DNA of 64,000 bases from Rhodobacter sp. (GCA_027484985.1 JAIXRW010000025.1:62001-126000), one strand, 5' to 3'. Positions 27,232 to 36,215 are shown, numbered from the stretch's first letter. Made by a program: numbers and translations. The notes: generated by a model from the sequence alone, not told the origin.

Positions 27232-27288
27232 GGGTTGGAACCGTCGGGACATGGGGTCTGCACTGAGCTAGGCAGAATGGCGGCAAAT

Positions 27289-27810
27289 TCAATCGGGGGC
27301 AACAGGCGCACCCAATCTGTCGGGCGCTTCGGCGAGCGACTGGAACAGGGCGCGCAGGTCGGGTTCGGCCACCTTGCGCGAGGCTTTGGCGGCGCTGAAC
27401 CATTTGCGGCGCCGTTGCTTGCGTTCGGGGAATTTGGGGGCAAGTTCGGCCACGCGCAGCGCATAGACCGATACCGCGCAGGGCACCGAGGCCGTGGGGC
27501 CAAGCGCCTTGTCATAACCGTAAAGGCCGATCGGGTCGGCCAGAAGATGGCCGCGCACGCCTGCTTCTTCCCATGCCTCGCGTTCGGCCGAGGCGGCGAG
27601 GTCGAGACCGTCGATGGGCCAGCCCTTGGGAATGACCCAGCGGCCGGTATCGCGGCTGGTGATCAGCAGCACCTCGATATGGCCGCGATGCATGCGCCAG
27701 CAAACCGCGCCGCATTGGGTGCGGGCAGGCGCGGTGGCCACAAGGAAATCTGCGCTGTCCATCCGTTTCATCGGCCCCGTTCCGGTCTTTTGACCTGTTG
27801 CAAAGGGCAT
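27289..27810 (-). CDS. Nudix hydrolase (diadenosine/inositol polyphosphate type)
   Basis: 173 residues. The Nudix box is a variant: GWPIDGLDLAASAEREAWEE followed by AGV, with the metal-binding REAWEEAG core kept. CGAVCWRMHRGHIEVLLITS and RWVIPKGWPIDG are typical of the DIPP-like branch acting on Ap(n)A or polyphosphates. It is transcribed with the DUF1178 gene and diverges from gpx across 218 bp. ATG 27810 has only a weak ribosome-binding site; Met14 or Met17 are alternatives. Confidence 0.82.
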   Translation of the reverse strand: MPFATGQKTGTGPMKRMDSADFLVATAPARTQCGAVCWRMHRGHIEVLLITSRDTGRWVIPKGWPIDGLDLAASAEREAWEEAGVRGHLLADPIGLYGYDKALGPTASVPCAVSVYALRVAELAPKFPERKQRRRKWFSAAKASRKVAEPDLRALFQSLAEAPDRLGAPVAPD

Positions 27811-27972
27811 GCCTGCTCTGCCCGTCTATCATGCGCGAAAGTCGGGGCGAATGACCAGACGCTATACGTTCCGGGGCGCGGTTTATTGCCGCACTGCGCC
27901 CCGTTTCAGCCGGATGCGGCACAAAGCGCCGTCTTTTGCGGCACTGTGCGCTTGGCTGGCGGGTGGCGCGGT

Positions 27973-28000
27973 TTGACGGCGCGACCTTGCGGGCTAGGTT
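27973..28000 (+). promoter_or_regulatory. Candidate promoter of the glutathione peroxidase gene
   Basis: TTGACG, 16-nt spacer, TAGGTT. The -35 matches the housekeeping consensus at five of six positions. The predicted start near 28007 gives a leader of about 22 nt including CGGAG before the ATG. Confidence 0.5.
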
Positions 28001-28028
28001 ACAGCCTGAAGTTTAACGGAGAATTTTC

Positions 28029-28550
28029 ATGCACCGCTTCTTTCGCCTTGTGCTGGTCGGCGCGGCAAGCCTGCTTCCGGTTCCGGCCTTTGCCGGGTTT
28101 TCCTTTGCCTCGATCGATGGCGGGACGATCGACCTTGATGCGTTCAAGGGCAAGCCCGTGCTGGTGGTGAATACCGCGTCGCTGTGCGGGTTCGCGTCGC
28201 AGTTCAAGGATTTGCAAAGCTTGCAGGACGAATATGGCCCCAAGGGGCTGGTCGTGCTGGCGGTGCCGTCGAACGATTTCGACCAAGAGCTTGAGGACGG
28301 CAAGAAGGTGAAGGATTATTGCACCGCCAATTTCGACATTTCCTTGCCGATGACCGATATAACCCATGTGGTCGGGCCCGAGGCGCATCCGTTCTATGCC
28401 ATGCTGAAGGCGGATTACGGGTTTGAGCCGGGATGGAACTTCAACAAGGTGCTGCTGGACGGGCAGGGCGATGTGGTGGCGACATGGGGCAGCCTGACGG
28501 TGCCGACGGCGGGCGCGGTGACGAAGAAGATCGAGGCGCTGCTGCCCTGA
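28029..28550 (+). CDS. Exported glutathione peroxidase (Cys type)
   Basis: 173 residues. A signal peptide ends at PAFAG, so the enzyme is periplasmic, which is less usual than the cytoplasmic BtuE-like type. The peroxidatic Cys53 is in VVNTASLCGFASQF; SNDFDQELED and PGWNFNKVLLDGQG hold the other active-site residues. It reduces peroxides with thiol donors (often thioredoxin rather than glutathione in Cys types). The HDAC-like gene follows almost at once. Confidence 0.9.
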   Translation: MHRFFRLVLVGAASLLPVPAFAGFSFASIDGGTIDLDAFKGKPVLVVNTASLCGFASQFKDLQSLQDEYGPKGLVVLAVPSNDFDQELEDGKKVKDYCTANFDISLPMTDITHVVGPEAHPFYAMLKADYGFEPGWNFNKVLLDGQGDVVATWGSLTVPTAGAVTKKIEALLP

Positions 28551-28555
28551 CGGGG

Positions 28556-29677
28556 TTGGCTGACGGGGCGGCTGCGGGGGCGGTTTTCATCGGGTCGCGG
28601 GTTTATCGCGGGTCGTCCTATGGTGCGGGGCATCCGTTGCGGATACCGCGTGTGCCGGTGGTGACGGACCTGTGCGCGGCGCTGGGCTGGCTGGAGGGGC
28701 GGTTCGTGACCAGCCCCAAGGCCAAGCCCGCCGCGCTGACGGGGTTCCATACGGTGGACTATATCGACGCGCTGCGGCGGGCCGAAGAGACGGGGACGGT
28801 GGATGCGGAAACGCGGGCGCGTCACCAGATCGGGACGCTGTCGAACCCGGTTTTTCCGCAGATCTATTCGCGGCCTGCCACGGGGGCGGGGGGCGTGATG
28901 CTGGCGGCCGAGATGCTGGCGAACGGGGCGGGGCGGGTCTATGTGCCCGGCGGGGGCACGCATCACGGCATGCCCGACCGCGCCAACGGTTTCTGCTATC
29001 TGAACGATCCGGTTCTGGCGATACAGGCCTTGCGGCGGGCGGGCTTTGGCCGTGTGGCCTATGTCGATATCGACGCGCATCATTGCGACGGGGTCGAGGC
29101 GGCTTTTGCCGGTGAGGCGGGCGTGCGGATGATTTCGGTGCATGAAGAGGGGCGCTGGCCGTTCACGGGCGGCTTGGGCGATGATGCGGGGGGCGCGGCG
29201 TTCAACCTGCCGGTGCCGCGCGGGTTCAATGATACCGAGATGCGGGCGGTGGTGGCGCGGTTGATCGTGCCGCGTGTGGCCGCGTTTGCGCCCGATGTGA
29301 TCGTGTTGCAGGCGGGGGCGGATAGCCTGACCGAAGACCCGCTGTCGCGGTTGTGCCTGTCGAACCGGGCTTATGTGGAGTGCCTGCGGGCGCTGTTGCC
29401 GCTGGCGGACAGGTTTTTGCTTTTGGGCGGGGGTGGCTATAACCCGTGGTCGGTGGGGCGCTGCTGGGCGGCGCTGTGGGCGGCGTTTGCGGGTTTTGCG
29501 GTGCCCGAGCGGTTGCCGGCGGCGGCCGAGGCGGTGTTGCGGGCGTTGGATTGGGGCGGGGGCGGGCGGCCCTTGCCCGAGGAGGCGATGATGGTGACGC
29601 TGCTCGATGCGTCGCGCGAGGGGCCGGTGCGGGCCGAGGTGTCGGAGCGGTTGGCGGTGCTGGAGGCGCGGGGATGA
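28556..29677 (+). CDS. HDAC-family (AcuC/AphA-like) deacetylase
   Basis: About 373 residues. Zn-dependent deacetylase motifs: VPGGGTHHGMPDRANGFCYL (catalytic His pair), VAYVDIDAHHCDGVEAAF (Asp/His zinc ligands), VLQAGADSLTEDPLSRL and FLLLGGGGYNPWS. The start is uncertain: the frame has no ATG after the gpx stop, so I propose TTG 28556, six bases past it. ATG 28484 would lie inside gpx. The substrate may be acetyl-lysine, an acetylpolyamine or another amide. The stop overlaps thpR by ATGA. Confidence 0.85.
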   Translation: MADGAAAGAVFIGSRVYRGSSYGAGHPLRIPRVPVVTDLCAALGWLEGRFVTSPKAKPAALTGFHTVDYIDALRRAEETGTVDAETRARHQIGTLSNPVFPQIYSRPATGAGGVMLAAEMLANGAGRVYVPGGGTHHGMPDRANGFCYLNDPVLAIQALRRAGFGRVAYVDIDAHHCDGVEAAFAGEAGVRMISVHEEGRWPFTGGLGDDAGGAAFNLPVPRGFNDTEMRAVVARLIVPRVAAFAPDVIVLQAGADSLTEDPLSRLCLSNRAYVECLRALLPLADRFLLLGGGGYNPWSVGRCWAALWAAFAGFAVPERLPAAAEAVLRALDWGGGGRPLPEEAMMVTLLDASREGPVRAEVSERLAVLEARG

Positions 29678-30213
29678 GGCGGGTGTTTCTGGCGCTGCCC
29701 TTGCCCGAGGGGGTGATGTCATCCTTGCGGGTGCAGCAGTTTCTGCTGCCGTTGCCGAAGGCCGTGGAGCCGGAGAACTTCCACCTGACGTTGGTGTTTC
29801 TGGGCGAGGTGCAGGACTGGGTGCTTGAGGCCGCGCATGAGCGGTTTCTTGACGTGCGGGTTGCGCCCTTTGATCTGGGTTTGCAGGGAATGGGGATGTT
29901 TGGCGGGGCCAAGCCGAGGGCGGTTTGGGCGGGGGTCGCGCCGTCGGAACCCTTGGCGCGGTTGCAGGGCAAGCTTGCCCATGCGGCGCGGGCTGCGGGG
30001 ATTGCGGTCGAGGGGCGGAAGTTCCAGCCGCATGTGACGCTGGGCATGTTCCACCCCCCCGCGCCAGAGGAAGCGATGCGGATCGAGCGGGCCGTGGCGC
30101 AGGGCGCGGGTTTCGCGGCGGGGCCTTGGGAGGTGGACCACTTCTGCCTGTACGAATCGCATCTGTCGCCCAAGGGGGCGCGGTATGATGAGTTGTTCCG
30201 CTACGACCTATAG
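29674..30213 (+). CDS. thpR: RNA 2',3'-cyclic phosphodiesterase (2H family)
   Basis: 179 residues. Two HxTx motifs mark the 2H phosphoesterase active site: NFHLTLVFLGEV and QPHVTLGMFHPP. The N-terminal RRVFLALPLPEGV and C-terminal LYESHLSPKGARYDEL are typical of ThpR/LigT. It opens 2',3'-cyclic phosphate RNA ends in vitro. The ATG is part of an ATGA overlap with the deacetylase stop. The 3' end overlaps the convergent amidase by 6 bp. Confidence 0.9.
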   Translation: MRRVFLALPLPEGVMSSLRVQQFLLPLPKAVEPENFHLTLVFLGEVQDWVLEAAHERFLDVRVAPFDLGLQGMGMFGGAKPRAVWAGVAPSEPLARLQGKLAHAARAAGIAVEGRKFQPHVTLGMFHPPAPEEAMRIERAVAQGAGFAAGPWEVDHFCLYESHLSPKGARYDELFRYDL

Positions 30214-31617
30214 CGGTGGTGGGCGTTTGGCGGGCCAGTCGGTCGCCAAGTGGTATTGCTGGCCGAGGGCAAGGCAGGCCGCATCGGTGCCGAAGCGGGT
30301 GACAAGTTGCATGCCCATCGGCAGGCCGTTCGGGCCGAAGCCTGCGGGGATGTTCAGCGCGGGCAGGCCGATCAGGCTGACGGGGACCACGATTTCCATC
30401 CAGCGGTGATAGGTGTCCATCGGGTGGCCGTTGATCGCCTGTGGCCAGCGCCATTCGGTCGGGAAGGGCCAGACCTGGGCCGAGGGAAGGATCAGCGCGT
30501 CATATTGGTCGAACAGTCGGGCGGCGCGGGCATACCAGCGCGAGCGGATTTCGGATGCGGCATAGACGGCATCGGCGGAGAGGGTCAGGCCCTGTTCGAT
30601 TTCCCATACGGTTTCGGGTTTGAGTTGGGCGCGCTTGGTTGGGTCGTCATAAACGCCGCGTTTGGCGTTGGAATTGAGCATGGCGCGCAGGGTCGTCCAT
30701 GACTGCCAAAGCTGTTCGGCGGGGAAGGGCGGGGGCAGCGCCTCGACCGTGGCGCCGAGGTCGGTGAAGGTTTGCAGGGCGGTTTCGCAGGTGGAAAGGA
30801 TGCCCGCCTCGGTGGGGTAGGCACCGCCCCAATCGGCCAGCCAGCCGATGCGCTTGCCGCGCAGGTCGGTGGTCAGGCGATCCGCGAAGGGTTCGGAGGG
30901 GCGGCCAAAGGGGGTCGCGGGGTTTTCGCCCGCCTGAACGGTGAGGAGGTTGGCGATATCCTCGACCGTGCGGGACATGGGGCCTTCGGTGGCGAGGGTG
31001 GCGAGGAAGGCATCGCCCACGGCATCGGACGGGACGAGGCCGAAGCTGGGGCGGAAGCCATAGACATTGCAAAAGGCGGCGGGGTTGCGGAGCGAACCCA
31101 TCATGTCGGAGCCGTCGGCCACGGCCACCATGCGGGCGGCAAGGGCTGCTGCCGCCCCGCCCGACGATCCGCCCGCCGTGCGGTTGGGGTCATACGGGTT
31201 GCGCGTGACGCCGAAGACGGGGTTGAAGCTGTGCGAGCCGTGGCCCCATTCGGGGGTGTTGGTCTTGCCGATGAAGATCGCCCCTGCGGCGCGCATGCGG
31301 GCGGCGAGGAGGTCGTCTTTGGCGGGCATGTGGTTTGCGTAGAGGGGTGAGCCCCATGTGGTGCGGATGCCTGCGGTGGCGACGAGGTCTTTGACCGCAA
31401 GGGGGATGCCGTGCAGCCAGCCCTTGCGCGGGGCATCGTCGGCGGCGCGGGCGGCCTGCATCAGCCTATCGGGATCGGGCATCGAGACCACGGCGTTGAG
31501 CGCGGGGTTGAGGCGTTCGATGCGGGCCAGCGTTTCGGCCATGAGGTCGGAGGGCGCGAGTTTGCGGGCGGCGATGGCGCGCGAGAGGTCGGAGGCGGAA
31601 AGGTCGGTGAGCGCCAT
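30208..31617 (-). CDS. Amidase-signature hydrolase, downstream copy
   Basis: 469 residues from ATG 31617; the longer track start overlaps the preceding gene. Amidase-signature Ser-Ser-Lys triad: Lys in IPLAVKDLVATAGI, and the Gly/Ser-rich TAGGSSGGAAAALAARM with GSDMMGSLRNPAAF. ANHMPAKDDLLAARMRAAGA and IGKTNTPEWG are also conserved. The substrate is unknown; such enzymes hydrolyse aliphatic or aryl amides. The start lies 2 nt after the stop of the upstream amidase paralogue, so this is a two-gene operon. I see no GatB or GatC, so it is not GatA. Confidence 0.9.
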   Translation of the reverse strand: MALTDLSASDLSRAIAARKLAPSDLMAETLARIERLNPALNAVVSMPDPDRLMQAARAADDAPRKGWLHGIPLAVKDLVATAGIRTTWGSPLYANHMPAKDDLLAARMRAAGAIFIGKTNTPEWGHGSHSFNPVFGVTRNPYDPNRTAGGSSGGAAAALAARMVAVADGSDMMGSLRNPAAFCNVYGFRPSFGLVPSDAVGDAFLATLATEGPMSRTVEDIANLLTVQAGENPATPFGRPSEPFADRLTTDLRGKRIGWLADWGGAYPTEAGILSTCETALQTFTDLGATVEALPPPFPAEQLWQSWTTLRAMLNSNAKRGVYDDPTKRAQLKPETVWEIEQGLTLSADAVYAASEIRSRWYARAARLFDQYDALILPSAQVWPFPTEWRWPQAINGHPMDTYHRWMEIVVPVSLIGLPALNIPAGFGPNGLPMGMQLVTRFGTDAACLALGQQYHLATDWPAKRPPPL

Positions 31618-31619
31618 GG

Positions 31620-33056
31620 TCAGCCTGCCATCGGGGCGCGGCGGGCGGCCCATGGGGCGGCGCGTTCCAGTTCGGCGCAGAGGGAGATCAGGGTTTCATC
31701 GGCCCCGAAGGGGGCGGCGAGGTGGATGCCGATGGGCAGGCCGGTGGAGGATTGGCCCAAGGGAACCGAGGCTGCGGGTTGGCCGCTGGCGTTGAATACG
31801 GCGCAGAAGGGGGAATAGGGGAACACGCCTTCGGGGCCCATGCGGTAGGCGAGGTAATCTTCGGTCGTATGGGCGAAGCGGCCGACAAGGGCGGGGGGTT
31901 CGGCCAAGGTGGCCGACAGGATGATATCGGTTCCGGTATCTTCGAAGGCATGGGCCATCTGGCGGCCGAAGGCATGGATTTCGCCCACGGCTTCAAGATA
32001 GCGGGTGGGGTGCAGGGTTTCGGCATAGGCCATGGCCCCGCGAGAGACGCCCTCGACCAGGGTTTCGGGGTCGCGGCCTTTCAGCGCCGAGCGGACCGAC
32101 AGGGCGGTGCCGATGCCGACGATATCGGTCCATGCGCGCATCATCATGGGCACATCGGCCTTTGGGCAGCCGGTTGTGACGTGGTGGCCGAGGGATTCGA
32201 GCAATTGGCCCGCATCGCGCACGGCGGCGGCGACCTCGGGGTCAATCGGGGTGCCGGTGAAGGTGGTGTCGCAAAGCATGACGCGCAGGCGGCGGGGCGG
32301 GCGGCTGATGGCGTCGGCGTGTGAGCGGTGAAGGGGCGGGGCGACATAGGGCGCGCCAAGGTCGGGGCCCATGCAGGCGTCGAGCATGGTGGCGGTGTCG
32401 CGGACCGAACGGGTGAGGAAGCCGTCGATCGCCATGCCGGCCCAGCCTTCGCCGGCATAGGGGCCATCGGGCAGGCGGGCGCGGGTGGGTTTGAAGCCGA
32501 AGAGCCCGCAGCTTGAGGCGGGGATGCGGACCGAGCCGCCGCCATCGGAGCCATGGGCGAAGGCGACGATGCCCGCCGCCACCGCTGCCCCCGCGCCGCC
32601 GGATGAGCCGCCCGAGGTGTGGTCGAGATTCCACGGGTTGCGGGTGGGGCCGCCATAGACGGCGGATTCGGTTGCGGCGCCGATGCCGCCTTCGGGGCTG
32701 GTCGTGCGGCCGAAGGTGACGACTCCGGTCGCGGCGATGCGGTCGAAGATGGCCGAGTTCTGCTTGTAGCGCGTGTTGGCGAAAAGGCGCGAGCCGTTGT
32801 GGCTGGGAAAGTCGATCGCCTCGGCCCCGAGGTCTTTCAGAAGGAAGGGCAGGCCACGGAAGGGGCCATGGGGCAGGCCGCGTTCGATGGCGCGGCGGGC
32901 GGCCTCTTCCTGCACCAGCACCAGGGCGTTGAGGGCGGGGTTGCGTTTGGCCACCGCGGCAAGGGCGGCGTCGAGCAGTTCGGTGGGGGTGATATCGCCC
33001 CGTGCGACCCATTGGGCCAGTTCGGTTGCGTCTTCCGCGCCAAGGTCGCCGATCAT
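31620..33056 (-). CDS. Amidase-signature hydrolase, upstream copy
   Basis: 478 residues from ATG 33056; the track ORF to 33266 includes translated intergenic repeat. Triad: Lys in [17 protein letters not shown], Ser motifs in [19 protein letters not shown] and [16 protein letters not shown]. Related to but clearly different from the second copy, so this is an old duplication or two recruited members. Its own promoter should lie in the 220-bp gap upstream, which mainly holds an AGTATTTGG element. Confidence 0.9.
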   Translation of the reverse strand: MIGDLGAEDATELAQWVARGDITPTELLDAALAAVAKRNPALNALVLVQEEAARRAIERGLPHGPFRGLPFLLKDLGAEAIDFPSHNGSRLFANTRYKQNSAIFDRIAATGVVTFGRTTSPEGGIGAATESAVYGGPTRNPWNLDHTSGGSSGGAGAAVAAGIVAFAHGSDGGGSVRIPASSCGLFGFKPTRARLPDGPYAGEGWAGMAIDGFLTRSVRDTATMLDACMGPDLGAPYVAPPLHRSHADAISRPPRRLRVMLCDTTFTGTPIDPEVAAAVRDAGQLLESLGHHVTTGCPKADVPMMMRAWTDIVGIGTALSVRSALKGRDPETLVEGVSRGAMAYAETLHPTRYLEAVGEIHAFGRQMAHAFEDTGTDIILSATLAEPPALVGRFAHTTEDYLAYRMGPEGVFPYSPFCAVFNASGQPAASVPLGQSSTGLPIGIHLAAPFGADETLISLCAELERAAPWAARRAPMAG

Positions 33057-33187
33057 GGGATGCTCCTGTCTTTGGGGCAGGGTGGCGGGGGAATGCGGGG
33101 CGGGCATGCCCCCGCGCGGCGCGGGGTGTCGGTTTTGGGCCTTGCCGTCGGACCGGGGGGCGTGCGCCGCCCCCCGGCCCCCCCTGC

Positions 33188-33214
33188 GGAGTATTTGGGC
33201 AAAGGTGAAGGGGG
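33188..33214 (+). repeat. Dispersed gene-end element, AGTATTTGG type
   Basis: GGAGTATTTGGGCAAAGGTGAAGGGGG, an exact consensus copy between the amidase start and the DUF6476 gene. Here it lies upstream of one gene and downstream of the other (both on the minus strand). Flanking sequence is C/G-rich with CCCCGGCCCCCC. Confidence 0.75.
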
Positions 33215-33279
33215 AAGGGCCATCGCGGATGGGGCGCGGCCACCCCTGGTGGCGGGCGCGGGGCAATCATTGCTTTGGC

Positions 33280-33576
33280 TTAGTCGAGCCGCATGTCCTT
33301 GCGGAAGGTGCCGTCGCGGGAAAAGACGAGGATGCGGCGGTCGGTGGTGGTGATGACGATGTAATCGGGGCCGAGGGTGAAGGACTGGGCCACGGCGCCA
33401 TCGGGCAGGGTCAGGTTTTCGGGCAGGGGAATGGCGTTGCCATCGGGCATGCGGGTGACAATCACCGCCACGATGGTTATGACGGCGGCGATCATCGTGA
33501 CCAGAAGCACGATCACGAGAGTTTTGAGCAATTTCAGACCCGGCGGCAGTGCCTGGGGTTCGGGAGCGTCGTCCAT
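33280..33576 (-). CDS. DUF6476-type single-pass membrane protein
   Basis: 98 residues from ATG 33576. One transmembrane helix (LVIVLLVTMIAAVITIVAVI) after a short Pro-rich cytoplasmic start, then a small beta-rich periplasmic part (AQSFTLGPDYIVITTTDRRI). I recognise it as the small protein that commonly lies head-to-head with an RluA-type gene in Rhodobacteraceae. Its start codon shares CATG with that gene's start on the opposite strand. Function unknown. Confidence 0.75.
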   Translation of the reverse strand: MDDAPEPQALPPGLKLLKTLVIVLLVTMIAAVITIVAVIVTRMPDGNAIPLPENLTLPDGAVAQSFTLGPDYIVITTTDRRILVFSRDGTFRKDMRLD

Positions 33577-34633
33577 GCCAGCCCTTTCCGAGACGGATGC
33601 CCTGCTGACCGTGGTGATCGGGCAGGATCCGCCTGACCGGCTTGATAAGGCCTTGGCGCGCGAGGTGCCAGAGGAAGCGGCGCTGTCCCGGTCGCGGTTG
33701 ATGAAGATGATCGCGGAAGGCGACGTGCTGCGGGACGGGGTGGCGGTGACGGACCCCAAGACCCGGGTGGCCGAGGGCGAGGTTTACGCGCTGGTTCTGG
33801 CACCGGCCGAGGATTATGACGCCCGTCCGCAGGATATTCCGCTGGTCGTGGTTTACGAGGATGACGCGCTGATCGTGATCGACAAGCCTGCGGGGATGGT
33901 GGTGCATCCCGCCCCCGGCACGCCGGAGGGCACGCTGGTGAATGCGCTGCTGCATCATTGCGGTGATACGCTGTCGGGGATCGGCGGGGAAAAGCGCCCC
34001 GGGATCGTGCACCGGATCGACAAGGATACGACGGGGCTTCTGGTCGTGGCCAAGACCGACCGCGCCCATCACGGGCTGGCGGCGCAGTTCGAGGCGCATA
34101 CGGTCAACCGCCATTACATCGCCCTTGTCCATGGCACGCCCGATGCCGCCGATCCGCGCCTGCGCGGGATGAAGGGGGTGAGCTTCGAGGCGGGCGGGAT
34201 CGTCAAGATCGTCACCGGCCTTGCGCGGCACAAGACCGACCGGCAGCGGCAGGCGGTGGTGTGGGATGGCGCGGGGCGGCATGCGGTGACGCGGGCGCGG
34301 GTCTTGGAAAGCTATGGTGGCGGGCAGGCAGCGGGCGGGGCCGCGCTGGTGGAATGCTGGCTGGAAACCGGGCGGACGCACCAGATACGGGTGCATATGG
34401 CCCATGCGGGGCACGGGCTGCTGGGTGATCAGACCTATGGCGGCAAGCGGCGGCTGTCGCCGAAAGTGGTGGGTGACGGGGCGGCGGCTTTGGGCAACGG
34501 CTTTGCCCGGCAGGCGCTGCATGCGGCCTCGCTTGGGTTCGTGCATCCGGTGACGGGGGAAGAGATGCTGTTCGAGGCGGAATTGCCGCCCGACATGGCC
34601 GCGCTGATTGCTGCTTTGCAGGCGGGGGCCTGA
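33575..34633 (+). CDS. RluA/RluD-family 23S rRNA pseudouridine synthase
   Basis: 352 residues. An N-terminal S4 domain (PPDRLDKALAREVPEEAALS, LMKMIAEGDV) is followed by the catalytic motif GIVHRIDKDTTGLLVVAKT with the essential Asp, and by ETGRTHQIRVHMAHAGHGLL. Length and S4 domain suggest RluD (helix 69 of 23S rRNA), but RluC-type specificity cannot be excluded. The ATG at 33575 overlaps the divergent DUF6476 start; a GTG about 18 nt downstream is an alternative. Confidence 0.9.
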   Translation: MPALSETDALLTVVIGQDPPDRLDKALAREVPEEAALSRSRLMKMIAEGDVLRDGVAVTDPKTRVAEGEVYALVLAPAEDYDARPQDIPLVVVYEDDALIVIDKPAGMVVHPAPGTPEGTLVNALLHHCGDTLSGIGGEKRPGIVHRIDKDTTGLLVVAKTDRAHHGLAAQFEAHTVNRHYIALVHGTPDAADPRLRGMKGVSFEAGGIVKIVTGLARHKTDRQRQAVVWDGAGRHAVTRARVLESYGGGQAAGGAALVECWLETGRTHQIRVHMAHAGHGLLGDQTYGGKRRLSPKVVGDGAAALGNGFARQALHAASLGFVHPVTGEEMLFEAELPPDMAALIAALQAGA

Positions 34634-34805
34634 CGGGGCGTTCGGGGAACGGCACGGGGGCGGGCGCGTTCTGGCGGAGTATTGGGCGGGCTTTGGGGCG
34701 CCGGACGCGGTGAAACAATGGCTGACATCTGCGTGAGCGCAGCCAAGCGGTCCTTGGGCAGCAACGGAATCGTAACCATGTGACGTTAAAGGTATGAGGC
34801 GGCGG

Positions 34806-34830
34806 GTTGAAAGCGCAGCCGACCATATCT
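34806..34830 (+). promoter_or_regulatory. Possible heat-shock (RpoH-type) promoter of rpoH
   Basis: GTTGAAA followed after 10 nt by CCATATCT resembles the sigma-32 pattern (CTTGAAA...CCCCATNT), though the spacing is short. It is about 55 bp upstream of the rpoH ATG. The rest of the 253-bp gap holds a weak AGTATTGGGC element (about 34676-34692). By-eye match only. Confidence 0.3.
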
Positions 34831-34886
34831 AGATTTGCCGATCCTGCCGGGGCTGCAACCAGACCGGAGGAGAGAGAGGGGGCGAG

Positions 34887-35783
34887 ATGAGCACCTATAC
34901 CAACCTTCCCGCGCCAAGCCCGGAACAGGGCTTGAACCGGTATCTTCAGGAAATCCGAAAGTTCCCGCTGCTGGAACCCGAGGAAGAATACATGCTGGCC
35001 AAACGCTGGGTGGACCACGAGGATGCGGGGGCCGCGCACCAGTTGGTCACCAGCCATCTGCGGTTGGCGGCCAAGATCGCCATGGGATATCGCGGCTATG
35101 GCCTGCCGCAGGCCGAGGTGATTTCCGAGGCGAATGTGGGCCTGATGCAGGCCGTGAAGCGGTTCGATCCCGAAAAGGGGTTCCGCCTTGCGACCTATGC
35201 GATGTGGTGGATCAGGGCGTCGATCCAGGAATATATCCTGCGGTCGTGGTCGCTGGTGAAGCTGGGCACCACCAGCGCGCAGAAGAAGCTGTTCTTCAAC
35301 CTGCGCAAGGCCAAGGCCAAGCTGGGCGCGCTGGAAGAGGGCGACCTGCGCCCCGAGAATGTGGCCCAGATCGCCAAAGACCTGTCGGTGACGGAAGAAG
35401 AAGTCATCGACATGAACCGCCGCATGTCGGGGGCGGACGCGTCGCTGAACGCCACGGTGGGCGGCGACGGCGAGGGGGCCACCCAATGGCAGGACTGGCT
35501 TGAGGACGAGGACAGCGATCAGGCCGGCGCCTATGCCGAACGCGACGAGCTGGAATTGCGGCGTGGGCTGCTGGCACAGGCCATGGCGGTGCTGAACGAG
35601 CGTGAGCGCGATATCCTGATGCAGCGCCGGTTGGCCGAAACGCCGGTGACGCTGGAAGAACTGTCGGAAAGCTATGGCGTCAGCCGGGAACGTATCCGCC
35701 AGATCGAGGTGCGCGCCTTTGAAAAGTTGCAGGCGCGGATGCGCGATCTGGCCAAGGTCAAGGGCATGGTCGTACCGGCCTGA
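34887..35783 (+). CDS. rpoH: Heat-shock sigma factor RpoH (sigma-32)
   Basis: 298 residues. Region 2 (VTSHLRLAAKIAMGYRGYGL, RLATYAMWWIRASIQEYIL), the RpoH box QKKLFFNLRKAKAKLG that distinguishes sigma-32 from other group members, and region 4 with the HTH LEELSESYGVSRERIRQIEV. It directs RNA polymerase to heat-shock genes. GGAGGAGAGAG precedes the ATG. No thermosensor-like leader is obvious in the upstream gap. It ends with an intrinsic terminator made from a repeat unit. Rhodobacteraceae often have two RpoH paralogues; which one this is cannot be told. Confidence 0.96.
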   Translation: MSTYTNLPAPSPEQGLNRYLQEIRKFPLLEPEEEYMLAKRWVDHEDAGAAHQLVTSHLRLAAKIAMGYRGYGLPQAEVISEANVGLMQAVKRFDPEKGFRLATYAMWWIRASIQEYILRSWSLVKLGTTSAQKKLFFNLRKAKAKLGALEEGDLRPENVAQIAKDLSVTEEEVIDMNRRMSGADASLNATVGGDGEGATQWQDWLEDEDSDQAGAYAERDELELRRGLLAQAMAVLNERERDILMQRRLAETPVTLEELSESYGVSRERIRQIEVRAFEKLQARMRDLAKVKGMVVPA

Positions 35784-35879
35784 TTGGCGCGCGGCACGGG
35801 CATTCCTGCGCAAGCGGGGTGCCCGGCTGCTGCGGGCGGGCGAGGCGGTTCCGGGCTTTGCTTGGCTGGATTTCATCGG

Positions 35880-36215
35880 GCTGTCACCTCCGCGAAAGCG
35901 GGGGTTTTTTCTTGCTGTCATGGCCGCGAAAGCGGTGATCTTTGTCGGTTAGCGTTCTGCGCGCTTAGCGGCTGGGGTTGGTGACGGGTTGTGCTGTGGG
36001 AGATCCCCGCTTGCGCGGGGATGACAGGGGGGTGGGGATTCTGTCCAGCTGTCATCCCCGCGAACGCGGGGATCTTTGTCAGTTTGGGTCATGCGCGCTT
36101 TGCGGCTGGGGGTGTGGCGGGTTGGGCTGTGGGAGATCCCCGCTTGCGCTGGGATGGCAGGGGGGCGTGGTCTTTCGGCGCGGGTATTGTCGGGCTGTCA
36201 TCCCGGCGCAGGGGG
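35880..36215. repeat. Degenerate tandem repeat (about 134 bp unit) with ATCCCCGCGNNNGCGGGGAT hairpins
   Basis: Within the 600-bp rpoH-psd gap, GCTGTCA followed by a CGCGAAAGCGG-like hairpin occurs at about 35880, 35914, 36048 and 36194. GATCCCCGCTTGCGCGGGGAT-type hairpins in the opposite orientation lie at about 36001 and 36135. The stretch GCGCGCTTAGCGGCTGGGG...GGGAGATCCCCGC at about 35960-36010 is repeated at about 36095-36145, giving a unit of about 134 bp. ORFs called here are not convincing. The remaining 36216-36380 has no gene I can support and should include the psd promoter. Confidence 0.75.
35887..35910 (+). terminator. Intrinsic terminator after rpoH, built from a repeat copy
   Basis: CCTCCGC-GAAA-GCGGGGG followed by six T. 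The GNRA-type loop and U tract make a good terminator. The same CCGCGAAAGCGG core recurs in the repeats downstream, so this terminator is a member of that repeat family. Confidence 0.8.

Noticed and set aside
30208-31617. GatA subunit of the tRNA amidotransferase
   Set aside because: Amidase signature only; two tandem amidases without gatB/gatC, and N-terminal sequence not GatA-like.
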